A program made the translations under genes and the position numbers. Below the pieces are notes generated by a model. That model ran no database searches. It was not told the origin of the DNA and saw nothing but the letters and a program-made list of their open reading frames with translations. Positions 40,886 through 48,934 of a stretch of DNA of 64,000 nt are shown here, piece by piece. Source of the DNA: Mesobacillus jeotgali. GTDB taxonomy: Bacteria; Bacillota; Bacilli; Bacillales; Cytobacillaceae. The stretch covers positions 2,602,501 to 2,666,500 of the forward strand of contig NZ_CP134494.1 of assembly GCF_031759225.1 (NCBI RefSeq), given 5' to 3'. Position 1 is the stretch's first letter. The number at the start of each line of letters is the position of its first letter.

Positions 40886-41746
40886 TTACTCTTTCAGGTA
40901 CGGCTTTACTTTTTGGATGGCTTCTTCCAATTTTCTTGCGTTCTTATTATACAGATCCTGAGCTTCAGAAGTCTCTGTTTCAAGAGCAAATATTTCAAGG
41001 TCTGCTTGGCATTTTTTCAGCATGGCCAACAATAACTTCCCCGGTTGAGGTGATGGGATTTTAACGTTGTCATCATATGTATCAATATATAGCCTGCCAT
41101 AAGAATCGACTTGACCTATAAACACATTATCAAGAGTTACTCCTACTTTAGCTAACTCAATGTCCAGCCATGCTTTGTTTTTCCCAGCCAATGATAATTG
41201 ATCATTCAATACATTTCCATCCATGATGACCGTATTCGTTTCTTTTTCAGGAGTTACCGGCATGTTTAAATCATTCGGAGTTAATGGGAGGTATTCCTTT
41301 TTTAACAATACACTCAAATCACCTTTTGGCTCTAGAACAGCAAACTCAACGTCTGCAGTTTTGAAAACATTTTTCTGCCTTAACAAAGAATTCAATTCAT
41401 CAATTGTATATTTTTCCTTTTTCAGATTCTCTTCCATCACTTTTCCATCTTTTATTATTACCGTTGCCTTACCCTCAAATAAATCCCTGAACTTTTTGCT
41501 TTTAATTCCAATAAGGTCATGCAAATATGTGAATGATCCAAATATAACAATTGCCAATACTCCATGAAGTAAATTACCTTCCATACCCATTATTACTTCG
41601 CCAGCAATACTTCCTATCGTAATGCCCGAAACATATTTAAAAAAAGACAGCTCAGACAGTTGCTTCTTTCCACCAATCTTCGTGATTGCAAATAATGTCA
41701 CAACGAATAGCACAGACGAAATAATAATGTGCGTCCATTCATTCAT
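40886..41746 (-). CDS. DUF421 (YetF/YdfR family) membrane protein
   Basis: The 286-residue protein has three N-terminal membrane helices with G-K-K-Q-L-S-E-L-S-F-F-K-Y between the first two, then two copies of the YetF soluble domain (V-I-I-K-D-G-K-V-M-E-E-N-L and V-I-M-D-G-N-V-L-N-D-Q-L). Proteins of this 2Duf group strengthen spore resistance and are often encoded near DUF1657 and spoVA genes. Here DUF1657 lies 11 nt upstream, so they form a pair, but no spoVA genes are in the window. AGGTGAGG precedes the ATG. Confidence 0.88.
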   Translation of the reverse strand: MNEWTHIIISSVLFVVTLFAITKIGGKKQLSELSFFKYVSGITIGSIAGEVIMGMEGNLLHGVLAIVIFGSFTYLHDLIGIKSKKFRDLFEGKATVIIKDGKVMEENLKKEKYTIDELNSLLRQKNVFKTADVEFAVLEPKGDLSVLLKKEYLPLTPNDLNMPVTPEKETNTVIMDGNVLNDQLSLAGKNKAWLDIELAKVGVTLDNVFIGQVDSYGRLYIDTYDDNVKIPSPQPGKLLLAMLKKCQADLEIFALETETSEAQDLYNKNARKLEEAIQKVKPYLKE

Positions 41747-41757
41747 TTCCTCACCTA

Positions 41758-41961
41758 CTAGCTTTTATGTTGGGGATTTTTTATTTCAATATGTGTTATC
41801 CTGTTTTGCAGATCTGTCTTTATTTCCCCAAGAACTAGCATTGTGTCATGAAAGGTTTTACTTGCTTCAGGCACAGTGGTGCTCAACGCCATTAAAGATA
41901 ACTGTGCTTCAATTCCTTTTATCGTTGATATTAGTTGATTAACGTCTGATACTATTGTCAA
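41758..41961 (-). CDS. DUF1657 protein
   Basis: The 67-residue helical protein has the family core L-I-S-T-I-K-G-I-E-A-Q-L-S-L-M-A and A-S-K-T-F-H-D, without membrane segment. TTG at 41961 behind GAGGGG is the likely start. It is encoded directly before the DUF421 gene, the usual arrangement in spore-forming Bacillaceae. The molecular role is unknown. Confidence 0.82.
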   Translation of the reverse strand: MTIVSDVNQLISTIKGIEAQLSLMALSTTVPEASKTFHDTMLVLGEIKTDLQNRITHIEIKNPQHKS

Positions 41962-42106
41962 ATTACATCCCCTCTGCAAAAAAAGAAAAGGGCCGGTTCC
42001 ACCTGCCCCTTCCAGGACTTTTTACCAACTGTATTGCACATCAATTGGTACTGTTTTAGTTTAGTATGGCATGGCTGAAAAGGAATTATTCGGTGCGATG
42101 AATAAA

Positions 42107-42146
42107 CAAAAAGCCATGAGGATGCTTTTCAGCAAGCCCATGGCTG
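42107..42146 (-). terminator. possible terminator
   Basis: AGCCATGGGC and a later CATGGCT can pair, and TTTTTGTTT follows on the minus strand, 2 nt after the next gene's stop. A second GGGCC-rich hairpin lies at 41989-42013. Confidence 0.5.
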
Positions 42147-42147
42147 G

Positions 42148-42618
42148 TCAAGGTTTATCATCATTTACAATGATTCTTGTATTATACAGGACATAGCCAT
42201 TTTCCCATTTGGCAAGAATCTCCAAGGCGTAATCCCCAGAAGCTATATTAGACGACTCGAGGTTCAATGGGTATGCTGTTAGTTCTTTGTATGCGAGTTT
42301 GCCTGTCTCCATTTCCCATAAGTAACATTTAACCGTATCAGGTGAGTGATTAAATAATAGCTCAATATTGTCACTTGGATCAACAATGAGTGGAGTGGAT
42401 TCTCTTACAAGGACAGCAGGGTCAGTATTAATATCTGCTGAAGCAGTCCTTCCCCACTTCCTTAATGAATAAGTTACAGGCTTTACCTCCACAACATGCT
42501 TGGCAGCAACAACTTCTAATTCAGGTGGAGCAGGCTTATAAAGGCTATAAGTGATCCAACTGGATATGCTTACTACAACTAAAATAGACAAGGTGATCCA
42601 CGGAACTGACTTCTTCAC
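42148..42618 (-). CDS. membrane-anchored hypothetical protein
   Basis: The 156-residue protein has one N-terminal membrane helix (about 6-27) and a beta-rich outer domain with Y-S-L-R-K-W-G-R-T near residue 50 and G-D-Y-A-L-E-I-L-A-K-W near residue 132, suggesting an immunoglobulin-like fold. GTG at 42618 behind AAGGGGG is preferred to the ATG seven codons upstream. Single gene; family not recognised. Confidence 0.6.
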   Translation of the reverse strand: MKKSVPWITLSILVVVSISSWITYSLYKPAPPELEVVAAKHVVEVKPVTYSLRKWGRTASADINTDPAVLVRESTPLIVDPSDNIELLFNHSPDTVKCYLWEMETGKLAYKELTAYPLNLESSNIASGDYALEILAKWENGYVLYNTRIIVNDDKP

Positions 42619-42791
42619 TGATATCCCCCTTTTTCCCAATCCTGATGCTCCCTATAAATAGACGTTGTGGTCAGAAAATAAGTTTCAAATTATTCAAATA
42701 ATTTATTGAAAGCTGTGTTTGCTATTCGGTGTTCTCAGGATTATAGAGGAAGTCTTGTCTATACTTTTTAGTGTGGACCATTTTCGATATT

Positions 42792-42835
42792 ATGTAACAT
42801 TCATTACATGCGCATAAAATCACATATTTTATAAT
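42792..42835 (+). promoter_or_regulatory. Crp/Fnr-like operator and promoter of the radical SAM gene
   Basis: ATGTAA and TTACAT (42792-42809) form a perfect 6-bp dyad with a 6-nt spacer, the layout of Crp/Fnr-family sites (TGTGA-N6-TCACA type). TATAAT is at 42830-42835, so the dyad centre lies about 41.5 nt before the expected start site, the position of a class II activator. Confidence 0.55.
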
Positions 42836-42869
42836 GAATAAATAAAAGATAAAAAAGTTGGTGATATTT

Positions 42870-44033
42870 ATGCATGAAGTTGGACATTCCCAATCCTCAG
42901 GCTTCCATCCTGGAATGGTTGATTTTGATGAAAATCCTTACATCGTTATTTGGGAAGTTACAAGGGCTTGTCAGCTTAAATGTTTGCATTGCAGGGCAGA
43001 TGCTCAGAATAAACCTGATCCAATGGAATTGACCCCTGAAGAAGGTAAAAAACTGATCGACCAAATTTTTGACATGGGTAATCCCATGCTTGTTTTTACA
43101 GGCGGAGATTGCATGATGCGGGAAGACCTTTTTGACCTTGCAGATTATGCAATAAAAAAAGGGATGCGCGTGTCCATGACCCCTAGTGCAACAGATAATG
43201 TGACAATGGAAAAAATGCAAAGGGCTAAGGAAGTTGGGCTCTCACGATGGGCTTTTAGCCTTGATGGCCCTACTCCAGAGATCCATGATCATTTTCGCGG
43301 AACTCCCGGTTCATTTGAACTTACGATTGAAAAAGTAAAGTACTTGTACGAATTAAACATGCCATTGCAGCTTAATACCGTTATTTCCCGCTACAATTAT
43401 GACCACCTTGAACAGATGGCAGAATTAATGAAAGAACTAAAGGTAGTAATGTGGTATATCTTTTTGCTTGTGCCGACAGGTCGGGGACAACTCGATGCTT
43501 GCTTAACTCCGGCAGAACACGAAAAAGTGTTCAGATGGCTTTATGAGTTAAGCAAAACTGCACCATACGACATCAAGACCACAGCTGCCCAGCATTACAG
43601 ACGTGTGGTATACCAGCAAAAAGCAAGAGAAAATAAACTCACCAAAGAACTAGGCATCCGCTATGAGGATACATTGACTAAAGATATGGCCTCCGTCATT
43701 GATGGGTTAAAGCGGGCTCCTAAAGGGGTGAATGACGGCAATGGTTTTGTTTTTATTTCCCACACCGGCGATGTCATGCCATCAGGGCTCCTGCCCCTTG
43801 TCGGAGGGAATATCCGTGAAAAGCCATTAGCAGAAATATATAGAAACTCCCCTATTTTCAAAGACTTGCGCAGTCCTGACAAATACAGCGGGAAATGTGG
43901 CGTTTGTGAATTCCGCTATGTATGCGGCGGTTCACGTTCGAGAACCTATGCTGTCACTGGAGACTATATGGCCAGTGAGCCTTTTTGTGTTTATATCCCC
44001 GAAGCAATGCGTAAAAAGGAAATTAGTCTTTAG
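42870..44033 (+). CDS. radical SAM/SPASM protein, heme-maturase-like
   Basis: The 387-residue protein has the radical SAM cluster A-C-Q-L-K-C-L-H-C (Cys34, 38, 41) and F-T-G-G-D (SAM binding), and a C-terminal SPASM-type Cys set (K-C-G-V-C-E-F-R-Y-V-C-G-G-S-R-S, then E-P-F-C). It belongs to the NirJ/AhbD-like branch, I think TIGR04053, whose members modify peptides or tetrapyrroles. ATG at 42870 has GGTGAT upstream; the frame is open four codons further. A Crp/Fnr-like site in the promoter suggests anaerobic or nitrosative control. The substrate is unknown. Confidence 0.82.
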   Translation: MHEVGHSQSSGFHPGMVDFDENPYIVIWEVTRACQLKCLHCRADAQNKPDPMELTPEEGKKLIDQIFDMGNPMLVFTGGDCMMREDLFDLADYAIKKGMRVSMTPSATDNVTMEKMQRAKEVGLSRWAFSLDGPTPEIHDHFRGTPGSFELTIEKVKYLYELNMPLQLNTVISRYNYDHLEQMAELMKELKVVMWYIFLLVPTGRGQLDACLTPAEHEKVFRWLYELSKTAPYDIKTTAAQHYRRVVYQQKARENKLTKELGIRYEDTLTKDMASVIDGLKRAPKGVNDGNGFVFISHTGDVMPSGLLPLVGGNIREKPLAEIYRNSPIFKDLRSPDKYSGKCGVCEFRYVCGGSRSRTYAVTGDYMASEPFCVYIPEAMRKKEISL

Positions 44034-44038
44034 GCTTT

Positions 44039-44067
44039 TCAGCTCCTCATCTGGGGAGCTGTTTTTA
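44039..44067 (+). terminator. Rho-independent terminator
   Basis: CAGCTCCTC and GGGGAGCTG pair with a 4-nt loop and TTTTT follows. Confidence 0.88.
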
Positions 44068-44083
44068 ATTTGAACATTTTTGA

Positions 44084-44099
44084 CAATGTCATGACATTG
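44084..44099. promoter_or_regulatory. perfect 16-bp palindrome upstream of the HesB-like gene
   Basis: CAATGTCATGACATTG is its own reverse complement. TTGACA (44080-44085) overlaps its left end, so it would cover a -35 box. The binding protein is not known. Confidence 0.45.
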
Positions 44100-44176
44100 C
44101 GAAAAGTGTGACATAAAGCACGGCAGCCAGTACCTTTGAGGTTTTACAATAAAGCTAACGAAAGGATGGTGCAAAG

Positions 44177-44473
44177 ATGACAATCAAGATTGATCAAAAC
44201 GCATACAAATGGTTTGAAAAGGAATTTGATACACAGAAACCGTTTCACATCCGCCTTTATCCTCAATATGCCGGGTTTGGCGACAAGAATAAAGGTTACA
44301 GCCTGGCATTCTCACTTGAAACTCCTGCCATAGCCGCCGAACAGCAAGAGATTGACGGCATCACATTTTTTGTAGAAGCAAACGATACATGGTTTTTTGA
44401 CAAAACAGATGTAGAATTGAAGTACAGCGATACCGCTGGTGAAATTTTCGCCAGTTATATAGAACATAATTGA
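44177..44473 (+). CDS. HesB/IscA-like protein without cluster cysteines
   Basis: The 98-residue protein matches the YneR type of the HesB/YadR/YfhF group: M-T-I-K-I-D-Q-N-A-Y-K-W-F at the start, then F-H-I-R-L-Y-P-Q-Y-A-G-F-G and I-T-F-F-V-E-A-N-D-T-W-F-F. All three iron-sulfur Cys of true A-type carriers are missing, so it should not carry a cluster. AAAGGATG lies before the ATG. Confidence 0.82.
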   Translation: MTIKIDQNAYKWFEKEFDTQKPFHIRLYPQYAGFGDKNKGYSLAFSLETPAIAAEQQEIDGITFFVEANDTWFFDKTDVELKYSDTAGEIFASYIEHN

Positions 44474-44477
44474 ATCT

Positions 44478-44513
44478 AAAAGAGTCCCTGGTTGATACCA
44501 GGGACTCCTTTTA
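44478..44513. terminator. bidirectional terminator, HesB-like gene / argS
   Basis: AAAGAGTCCCTGG and CCAGGGACTCCTTTT pair with T runs on both strands. Confidence 0.88.
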
Positions 44514-46208
44514 CATTTCTTTTGGTGCCTTGATTCCCAGTATTCTAAGGCCTTCTTCGAGCACAGTGCTTACACAATGGACCAATAGAAGACGTGCATT
44601 CTTTTCTGCATTTTCTTCGAGGATGCGGACTTCTCCATAGTATTTATTAAATGCCTGGGACAAATCAAGAACATATTTAGCAATCAGAGATGGATCATTT
44701 TTATCAATCGCTCTCTTGATTGTTTCCGGAAAGTTCTGTAGCTCAGTGATCACTGGCCACTCAGCGATAGCAGCCATTTTGAAGTCTCCATTCGCCCCTT
44801 CATATCCTCCCTTTTTCAATAACGATTGTGCCCTTGCATTTGTATATTGAACATAAGGTCCTGTTTCCCCTTCGACCTTTAACATTTCTTCAAGGGAAAA
44901 TTCAATGTCGTTCATCCGAAAATTCTTAAGGTCATGAAAAACAATTGCGCCGGTACCAACCATTTTTGCAATCTCTGCTTTATTTTCCAAGTAAGGATTT
45001 TTTTCTTCTATATTCTTTTCTGCCAGCTGAATGGAATCATTAAGAACATCTTCGAGCAAGACTACCTTCCCTTTTCTCGTGGACATTTTCTTGCCATCCT
45101 TTAACATCATGCCAAATGGAACATGAATAATACCATCAGCCCATGGGAATTCCATTTTTCCCAGCACTGCTTTTAGCTGTTTAAAGTGCAGACTTTGCTC
45201 ATTGCCGACCACATACAATGATTTTAGAAATAAATATTCCTCGAATCTGTACTTAGCTGCGGCTAAGTCCCGCGTAGCGTACAAAGTCGCGCCATCCGAT
45301 TTCTTTATCAAACATGGCGGTAGTTCATGACCTTCCAAGCTGACTACCTGTGCCCCATCCGAATCTATAAGCAGCTCCTTGTCTTTTAGCATTTCCACGA
45401 TTGAATCCATTTTGTCATTATAAAAAGCTTCTCCGGCATATGAATCAAACTCAATTCCCATGAGATCGTAAATCTTCTTAAACTCCTTAAGTGACTCATC
45501 CTTGAACCATTTCCATAGCTCAAGTGCCTCAGCATCCCCATTTTCCAGACGCCTGAACCAGTTCCGTCCCTCTTGCTCCAGCTCAGGCTGGCTTTCTGCT
45601 TCATCATGAAACTCTATATAAAGCGCCAGCAGCTCCTGTATTGGGTTTTTCTTTACTTTCTCCTCTGTTCCCCAAAGTTTATATGCAGTGATGAGCTTGC
45701 CGAATTGAGTTCCCCAATCTCCTAAATGGTTGATTTTTACGGTCTTATATCCAGCCTTTTCATAAATAAGCGACAATGAATTTCCTATAACAGTTGACCG
45801 CAGATGGCCCATGGAAAAGGGCTTAGCGATATTGGGGGAAGAAAGGTCAATTGTCACAATCTGATTTTCCCCAAGATCAAGGTCACCGTAATGATTCTTC
45901 TTTTGCCCGATTTCAATGAAGAGTTCTTTGGTCACTTTCGGCTTGTTTAGGAACACATTTACATAGCCACCGGCCGCTTCAAAACGTTCCATCGAATCAT
46001 CAATTGAGCTTTGCAACCGAGCACTTAACTCCTTCGCAATCTCGACTGGCGGTTTTCTCATCGTTTTTGCCAATTGGAAGCACGGAAAAGCTAAGTCACC
46101 CTGATTCAGAAATTTCGGTTTCTCAATAATACGTTCTATTTCTGAAGACGTGAGAACCCCCTCTAGCCCAGCGGCAAGCACTTCTGCATACAGTTTTACA
46201 TAGTCCAT
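44511..46208 (-). CDS. argS: arginyl-tRNA synthetase
   Basis: ArgRS charges tRNA-Arg. The 565-residue class I enzyme has the N-terminal Add-1 domain (about 1-105), the HIGH-like motif S-P-N-I-A-K-P-F-S-M-G-H-L-R-S-T near residue 125, a K-M-S-T-R motif in D-G-K-K-M-S-T-R-K-G-K near residue 380 and the C-terminal DALR anticodon domain (V-Q-Y-T-N-A-R-A-Q-S-L). ATG at 46208 behind AGGGGGG is the true start; the open frame runs on into the T-box leader. The gene is controlled by the T-box just upstream. Confidence 0.95.
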   Translation of the reverse strand: MDYVKLYAEVLAAGLEGVLTSSEIERIIEKPKFLNQGDLAFPCFQLAKTMRKPPVEIAKELSARLQSSIDDSMERFEAAGGYVNVFLNKPKVTKELFIEIGQKKNHYGDLDLGENQIVTIDLSSPNIAKPFSMGHLRSTVIGNSLSLIYEKAGYKTVKINHLGDWGTQFGKLITAYKLWGTEEKVKKNPIQELLALYIEFHDEAESQPELEQEGRNWFRRLENGDAEALELWKWFKDESLKEFKKIYDLMGIEFDSYAGEAFYNDKMDSIVEMLKDKELLIDSDGAQVVSLEGHELPPCLIKKSDGATLYATRDLAAAKYRFEEYLFLKSLYVVGNEQSLHFKQLKAVLGKMEFPWADGIIHVPFGMMLKDGKKMSTRKGKVVLLEDVLNDSIQLAEKNIEEKNPYLENKAEIAKMVGTGAIVFHDLKNFRMNDIEFSLEEMLKVEGETGPYVQYTNARAQSLLKKGGYEGANGDFKMAAIAEWPVITELQNFPETIKRAIDKNDPSLIAKYVLDLSQAFNKYYGEVRILEENAEKNARLLLVHCVSTVLEEGLRILGIKAPKEM

Positions 46209-46227
46209 CAAATGACCCCCCTTATAA

Positions 46228-46460
46228 AAATAAAAAACTCCCGTCTCTAAATAAGAGACGAGAGTTATCCCGCGGTACCACTCCAATTGTTCCGAAATTC
46301 GGAACCTTCTTCCATTGATAACGGGTAAATCCCGGCAATCCCTACTCAAATTCAGGACCGCATCTCAAAAGTGCGCTTCATTATTCTGATGCACCAGGCT
46401 TCCACCGTCCCTGGCTCGCTGAAGCAAAGATAGAATAACTACTCTCTTTTTCATCGATTT
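46228..46460 (-). promoter_or_regulatory. T-box riboswitch (tRNA-Arg) of argS
   Basis: The minus-strand leader has the T-box core T-G-G-T-A-C-C-G-C-G (46280-46271), preceded by the stem III region and followed by the terminator AACTCTCGTCTCT/AGAGACGGGAGTT with T6 (46266-46231). In stem I the likely specifier is CGC (46375-46373) in GAAGCGCAC, an Arg codon followed by A. Uncharged tRNA-Arg would favour the antiterminator and argS expression. Confidence 0.9.
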
Positions 46461-46502
46461 GATATTTTTACCATTATAAACAACTCTTCAGACCTTTTGC
46501 AA

Positions 46503-46979
46503 TCATTTTTTCGCATATAATCCGGTATTAAATTCTTGGATTGAACGATTGTGATCATCGACCTTTTCAATATAGTTGCCGCCAGTATAATCGCCAATCA
46601 CTTTACGCCAGAAGTTCCTTGCCGGCTCATTTTTCTCTACCTGAGTGATACTCCAGTTCCCCAGGAATTGATCAAACAGCTTGACCGCCGCTGCTTTCCC
46701 AAATCCTCTTCGGTAGAATTTACTCATGATAAAAAACTCCAGGATGACATTCGGATCTCCACTTTCAACCATGGCAAAACCCGCCAGTTCTCCCTCATGC
46801 ATGATAAAAAAAGCATGTAAATCGACTTCAGTCCAATACGGTTTTAAATCAAATGGAGCAAAAAATCCCGATTCTTCAAGTTTGATATCCTGAAAGACAG
46901 TAAATTCGTAGATATAAAATTGTATTAAATTTTGGAGAATTGCTTCATCCTCCTGTTTTACACTCACTAATTCAATCAC
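46503..46979 (-). CDS. GNAT acetyltransferase
   Basis: The 158-residue protein is a single GNAT domain: G-E-L-A-G-F-A-M-V near residue 64, F-F-I-M-S-K-F-Y-R-R-G-F-G-K-A-A-A (acetyl-CoA loop R-R-G-F-G-K) near residue 88 and E-K-N-E-P-A-R-N-F-W-R near residue 118. The start is GTG behind AAGGGG. It stands alone upstream of the argS leader. Substrate unknown. Confidence 0.85.
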   Translation of the reverse strand: MIELVSVKQEDEAILQNLIQFYIYEFTVFQDIKLEESGFFAPFDLKPYWTEVDLHAFFIMHEGELAGFAMVESGDPNVILEFFIMSKFYRRGFGKAAAVKLFDQFLGNWSITQVEKNEPARNFWRKVIGDYTGGNYIEKVDDHNRSIQEFNTGLYAKK

Positions 46980-47302
46980 ATGGATTCCCCTTTTTTATAG
47001 ACTAATAAAAGAATTCGTCCATTAAATTAGAAATCCTCTTTTATCCTAAAAAGACCTCTCTTGACGGAGAACCTGGATTTTTAGATAAGGCCAGCACTTG
47101 AAGTTTATTTCAATCCACCTTGCTAAGCTCTCTGCCAGCCTCAAAAAAGGTTAGATAAATCATTTCACTCGTAGTTATATAAATAGGCAGCCCTTATTTT
47201 CTTTTCTATGATACAAGCTGATGCTCGTCCGATATTTTTACATATGATGTTGTTGTAAGGTTCGGATCTTACCTATCTTCTAAAGTGGAGGGAGGTGGAG
47301 AG
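46980..47302. other. intergenic region before the 45-aa hydrophobic ORF
   Basis: The stretch is AT-rich. TTTTTACATATGATG near 47236-47250 could be a sporulation-type -10 (CATATGAT), but no fitting -35 was found. No RNA structure or repeat was recognised. Confidence 0.4.
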
Positions 47303-47440
47303 ATGTTAATCACTGCGATTGTAGTTCTTTTGTTGGCAATTGCTTTGGTCGTTGCAATCTTGTTGGCTCAGGATGCTTTAGTTGACGTCCTTTTCAACTG
47401 CATCGGCGAGGTAATTGCTACAGAAAACGGTGCTGCTTAA
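47303..47440 (+). CDS. small hydrophobic protein, 45 aa
   Basis: ATG at 47303 has GGAGGTGG just upstream. The first 23 residues form one long membrane helix (V-V-L-L-L-A-I-A-L-V-V-A-I-L-L-A), followed by D-A-L-V-D-V-L-F-N-C-I-G-E-V-I and an A-T-E-N-G-A-A end with one Cys. It could be a small membrane or spore protein. A hairpin without strong T tract (47477-47509) lies between it and the next gene. Family not recognised. Confidence 0.6.
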   Translation: MLITAIVVLLLAIALVVAILLAQDALVDVLFNCIGEVIATENGAA

Positions 47441-47537
47441 TCTCTGAAAGATTTGTGACCTGAAGTTCCTTACAGTCTCCCTGGCTATACCGGTATTAGC
47501 CGGGGAGATTCTATATTAAAAGAAAGGATGATGTTAG

Positions 47538-47960
47538 ATGAATGAAAAAGATTTAAAGCCACATATTGAATCCTTAAAAAAAGAACCGTCACTAGATGGA
47601 ATACTTAACTTCACACAGGCGATTTTCAATCAATTACCAGAAGGAAGAAAAGATGATAATGGCCATTCACAGAAAAGCCAATTAAATGCAGATAACCTTA
47701 ATTCTCTTATGACAGCTGTACAGGGATTTGTAAATCCAACGACTTTATCATTGTTTTCCAAGACATTGAATAAATCAGACTCGAAAAAAGAAGAAGCAAA
47801 TACTTCAGGATTAGAAAATAAGGTAGAACAGCTATTAGGGGAGTTGAAGGATGTTAAAGTGCAATTGGATGCAATGAAGAGCGAGCTAGCAGAAAACAAT
47901 AAGCGTGTGGATGGACTTGAGTCAGAAGTTCAATATCTTCGACGTCGCAGAAGACGATAA
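47538..47960 (+). CDS. coiled-coil protein with poly-Arg tail (140 aa)
   Basis: The protein is soluble and mostly helical. Residues 95-132 form a clear coiled coil (V-E-Q-L-L-G-E-L-K-D-V-K-V-Q-L-D), and it ends in seven arginines after Y-L. The N-terminal half has no recognised domain. AAAGGATG precedes the ATG and a terminator follows. The Arg tail suggests binding to an acidic partner such as nucleic acid or a coat protein; this is inference. Confidence 0.68.
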   Translation: MNEKDLKPHIESLKKEPSLDGILNFTQAIFNQLPEGRKDDNGHSQKSQLNADNLNSLMTAVQGFVNPTTLSLFSKTLNKSDSKKEEANTSGLENKVEQLLGELKDVKVQLDAMKSELAENNKRVDGLESEVQYLRRRRRR

Positions 47961-47961
47961 G

Positions 47962-48000
47962 AAACAAGAGCCCTTCATGATTTATGAAGAACTCTTGTTT
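47962..48000. terminator. bidirectional terminator
   Basis: AAACAAGAG and CTCTTGTTT pair, with an inner TTCAT/ATGAA stem. Confidence 0.8.
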
Positions 48001-48027
48001 CTCTCTCTTTGCATAACTTCCTTAGCT

Positions 48028-48633
48028 TTAAAAAGTCAACGCCAGGTAAATGGCCGTTCCCCACATAATTAAAGCGGAAATTTTATTTAAGATAATGTGA
48101 AAACTATTTGATTTCCCTAACATCCCCACTTGCCGTCCAATTAAGGCAAGAACGAAAAACCAGATCCAGGAAGTCAAAATACAGGCAAGTGCAAAGGTGA
48201 ATTTCGCTGGTCTCGCATAGTTCAATGAACTCGTTCCAATTACCCCGATTGTATCCATAATCGCATGCGGATTAAGCAAAGAAACCGATGCCGCAAAGGT
48301 TATCTGTTTTTTCGGGGAAAAGGCTTCTGCCTCTGCAGTTACATCAGTTGGCCTGCTTCTCCAAGTTAAAAAACCCATGTAGATTAAAAACAGAGTGCCA
48401 GCTGATATTAACAACGTACTTAACCAGGCAATTTTTAGAACGATCACTGATATACCGAGAACTGCAAGAGTGATCAAGACTGTATCACTGATCGAAGCTG
48501 TCAAAATCACTGGCAAAACTCGCCTATATTGTTTGTGCATTGATCCCTGATTGAAAACAAATACATTCTGGACTCCTAATGGAAGAATCAATCCGAAAGC
48601 AAGGATGAATCCATGAATTCCCGCAGCTAGCAT
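48028..48633 (-). CDS. LysE/ArgO-family amino-acid exporter
   Basis: The 201-residue protein has six membrane helices and the LysE pattern: G-F-I-L-A-F-G-L-I-L-P-L-G-V-Q-N-V-F-V-F in helix 1, S-D-T-V-L-I near residue 50 and S-L-L-N-P-H-A-I-M-D-T in the middle. Such exporters remove basic amino acids from the cell. AAAGG sites precede the ATG. Single gene; the nearby argS T-box and this exporter both touch arginine, but no operon links them. Confidence 0.88.
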   Translation of the reverse strand: MLAAGIHGFILAFGLILPLGVQNVFVFNQGSMHKQYRRVLPVILTASISDTVLITLAVLGISVIVLKIAWLSTLLISAGTLFLIYMGFLTWRSRPTDVTAEAEAFSPKKQITFAASVSLLNPHAIMDTIGVIGTSSLNYARPAKFTFALACILTSWIWFFVLALIGRQVGMLGKSNSFHIILNKISALIMWGTAIYLALTF

Positions 48634-48721
48634 ATTTCCTTTTCCCCTTTTTCAATCCAACTAGAACTAATATTAATACCAACCCACCATATCCAACCTC
48701 TAAAAAAACTCCTACACAACA

Positions 48722-48748
48722 CAAAAGGACTTAAGCCTAAGTCCTTTC
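48722..48748 (-). terminator. terminator after the 57-aa membrane ORF
   Basis: AAAGGACTTA and TAAGTCCTTT pair with a short loop. Confidence 0.75.
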
Positions 48749-48752
48749 AAAT

Positions 48753-48926
48753 TTATTCATTAAACATTTTCTCCAAAATACTGAAAACTGCTAAACTGAC
48801 CATAAACGCAAAAATGCCAGAGTAAATTTTATTTTCCCAATCAATCATATTATTCGCGATTGTTAGAATTGTAGCGATAAAAAAGCTTGCGACAAGCACT
48901 TGTTTTAGATTTAATCTTCTTTTCAT
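48753..48926 (-). CDS. small membrane protein, 57 aa
   Basis: ATG at 48926 follows GGAGTTATA. Two membrane helices (about 10-26 and 34-50) are joined by N-N-M-I-D-W-E-N-K. It lies 8 nt downstream of the NUDIX gene stop and is followed by a terminator, so it is probably the last gene of the HIT-NUDIX unit. Family not recognised. Confidence 0.6.
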   Translation of the reverse strand: MKRRLNLKQVLVASFFIATILTIANNMIDWENKIYSGIFAFMVSLAVFSILEKMFNE

Positions 48927-48934
48927 TATAACTC

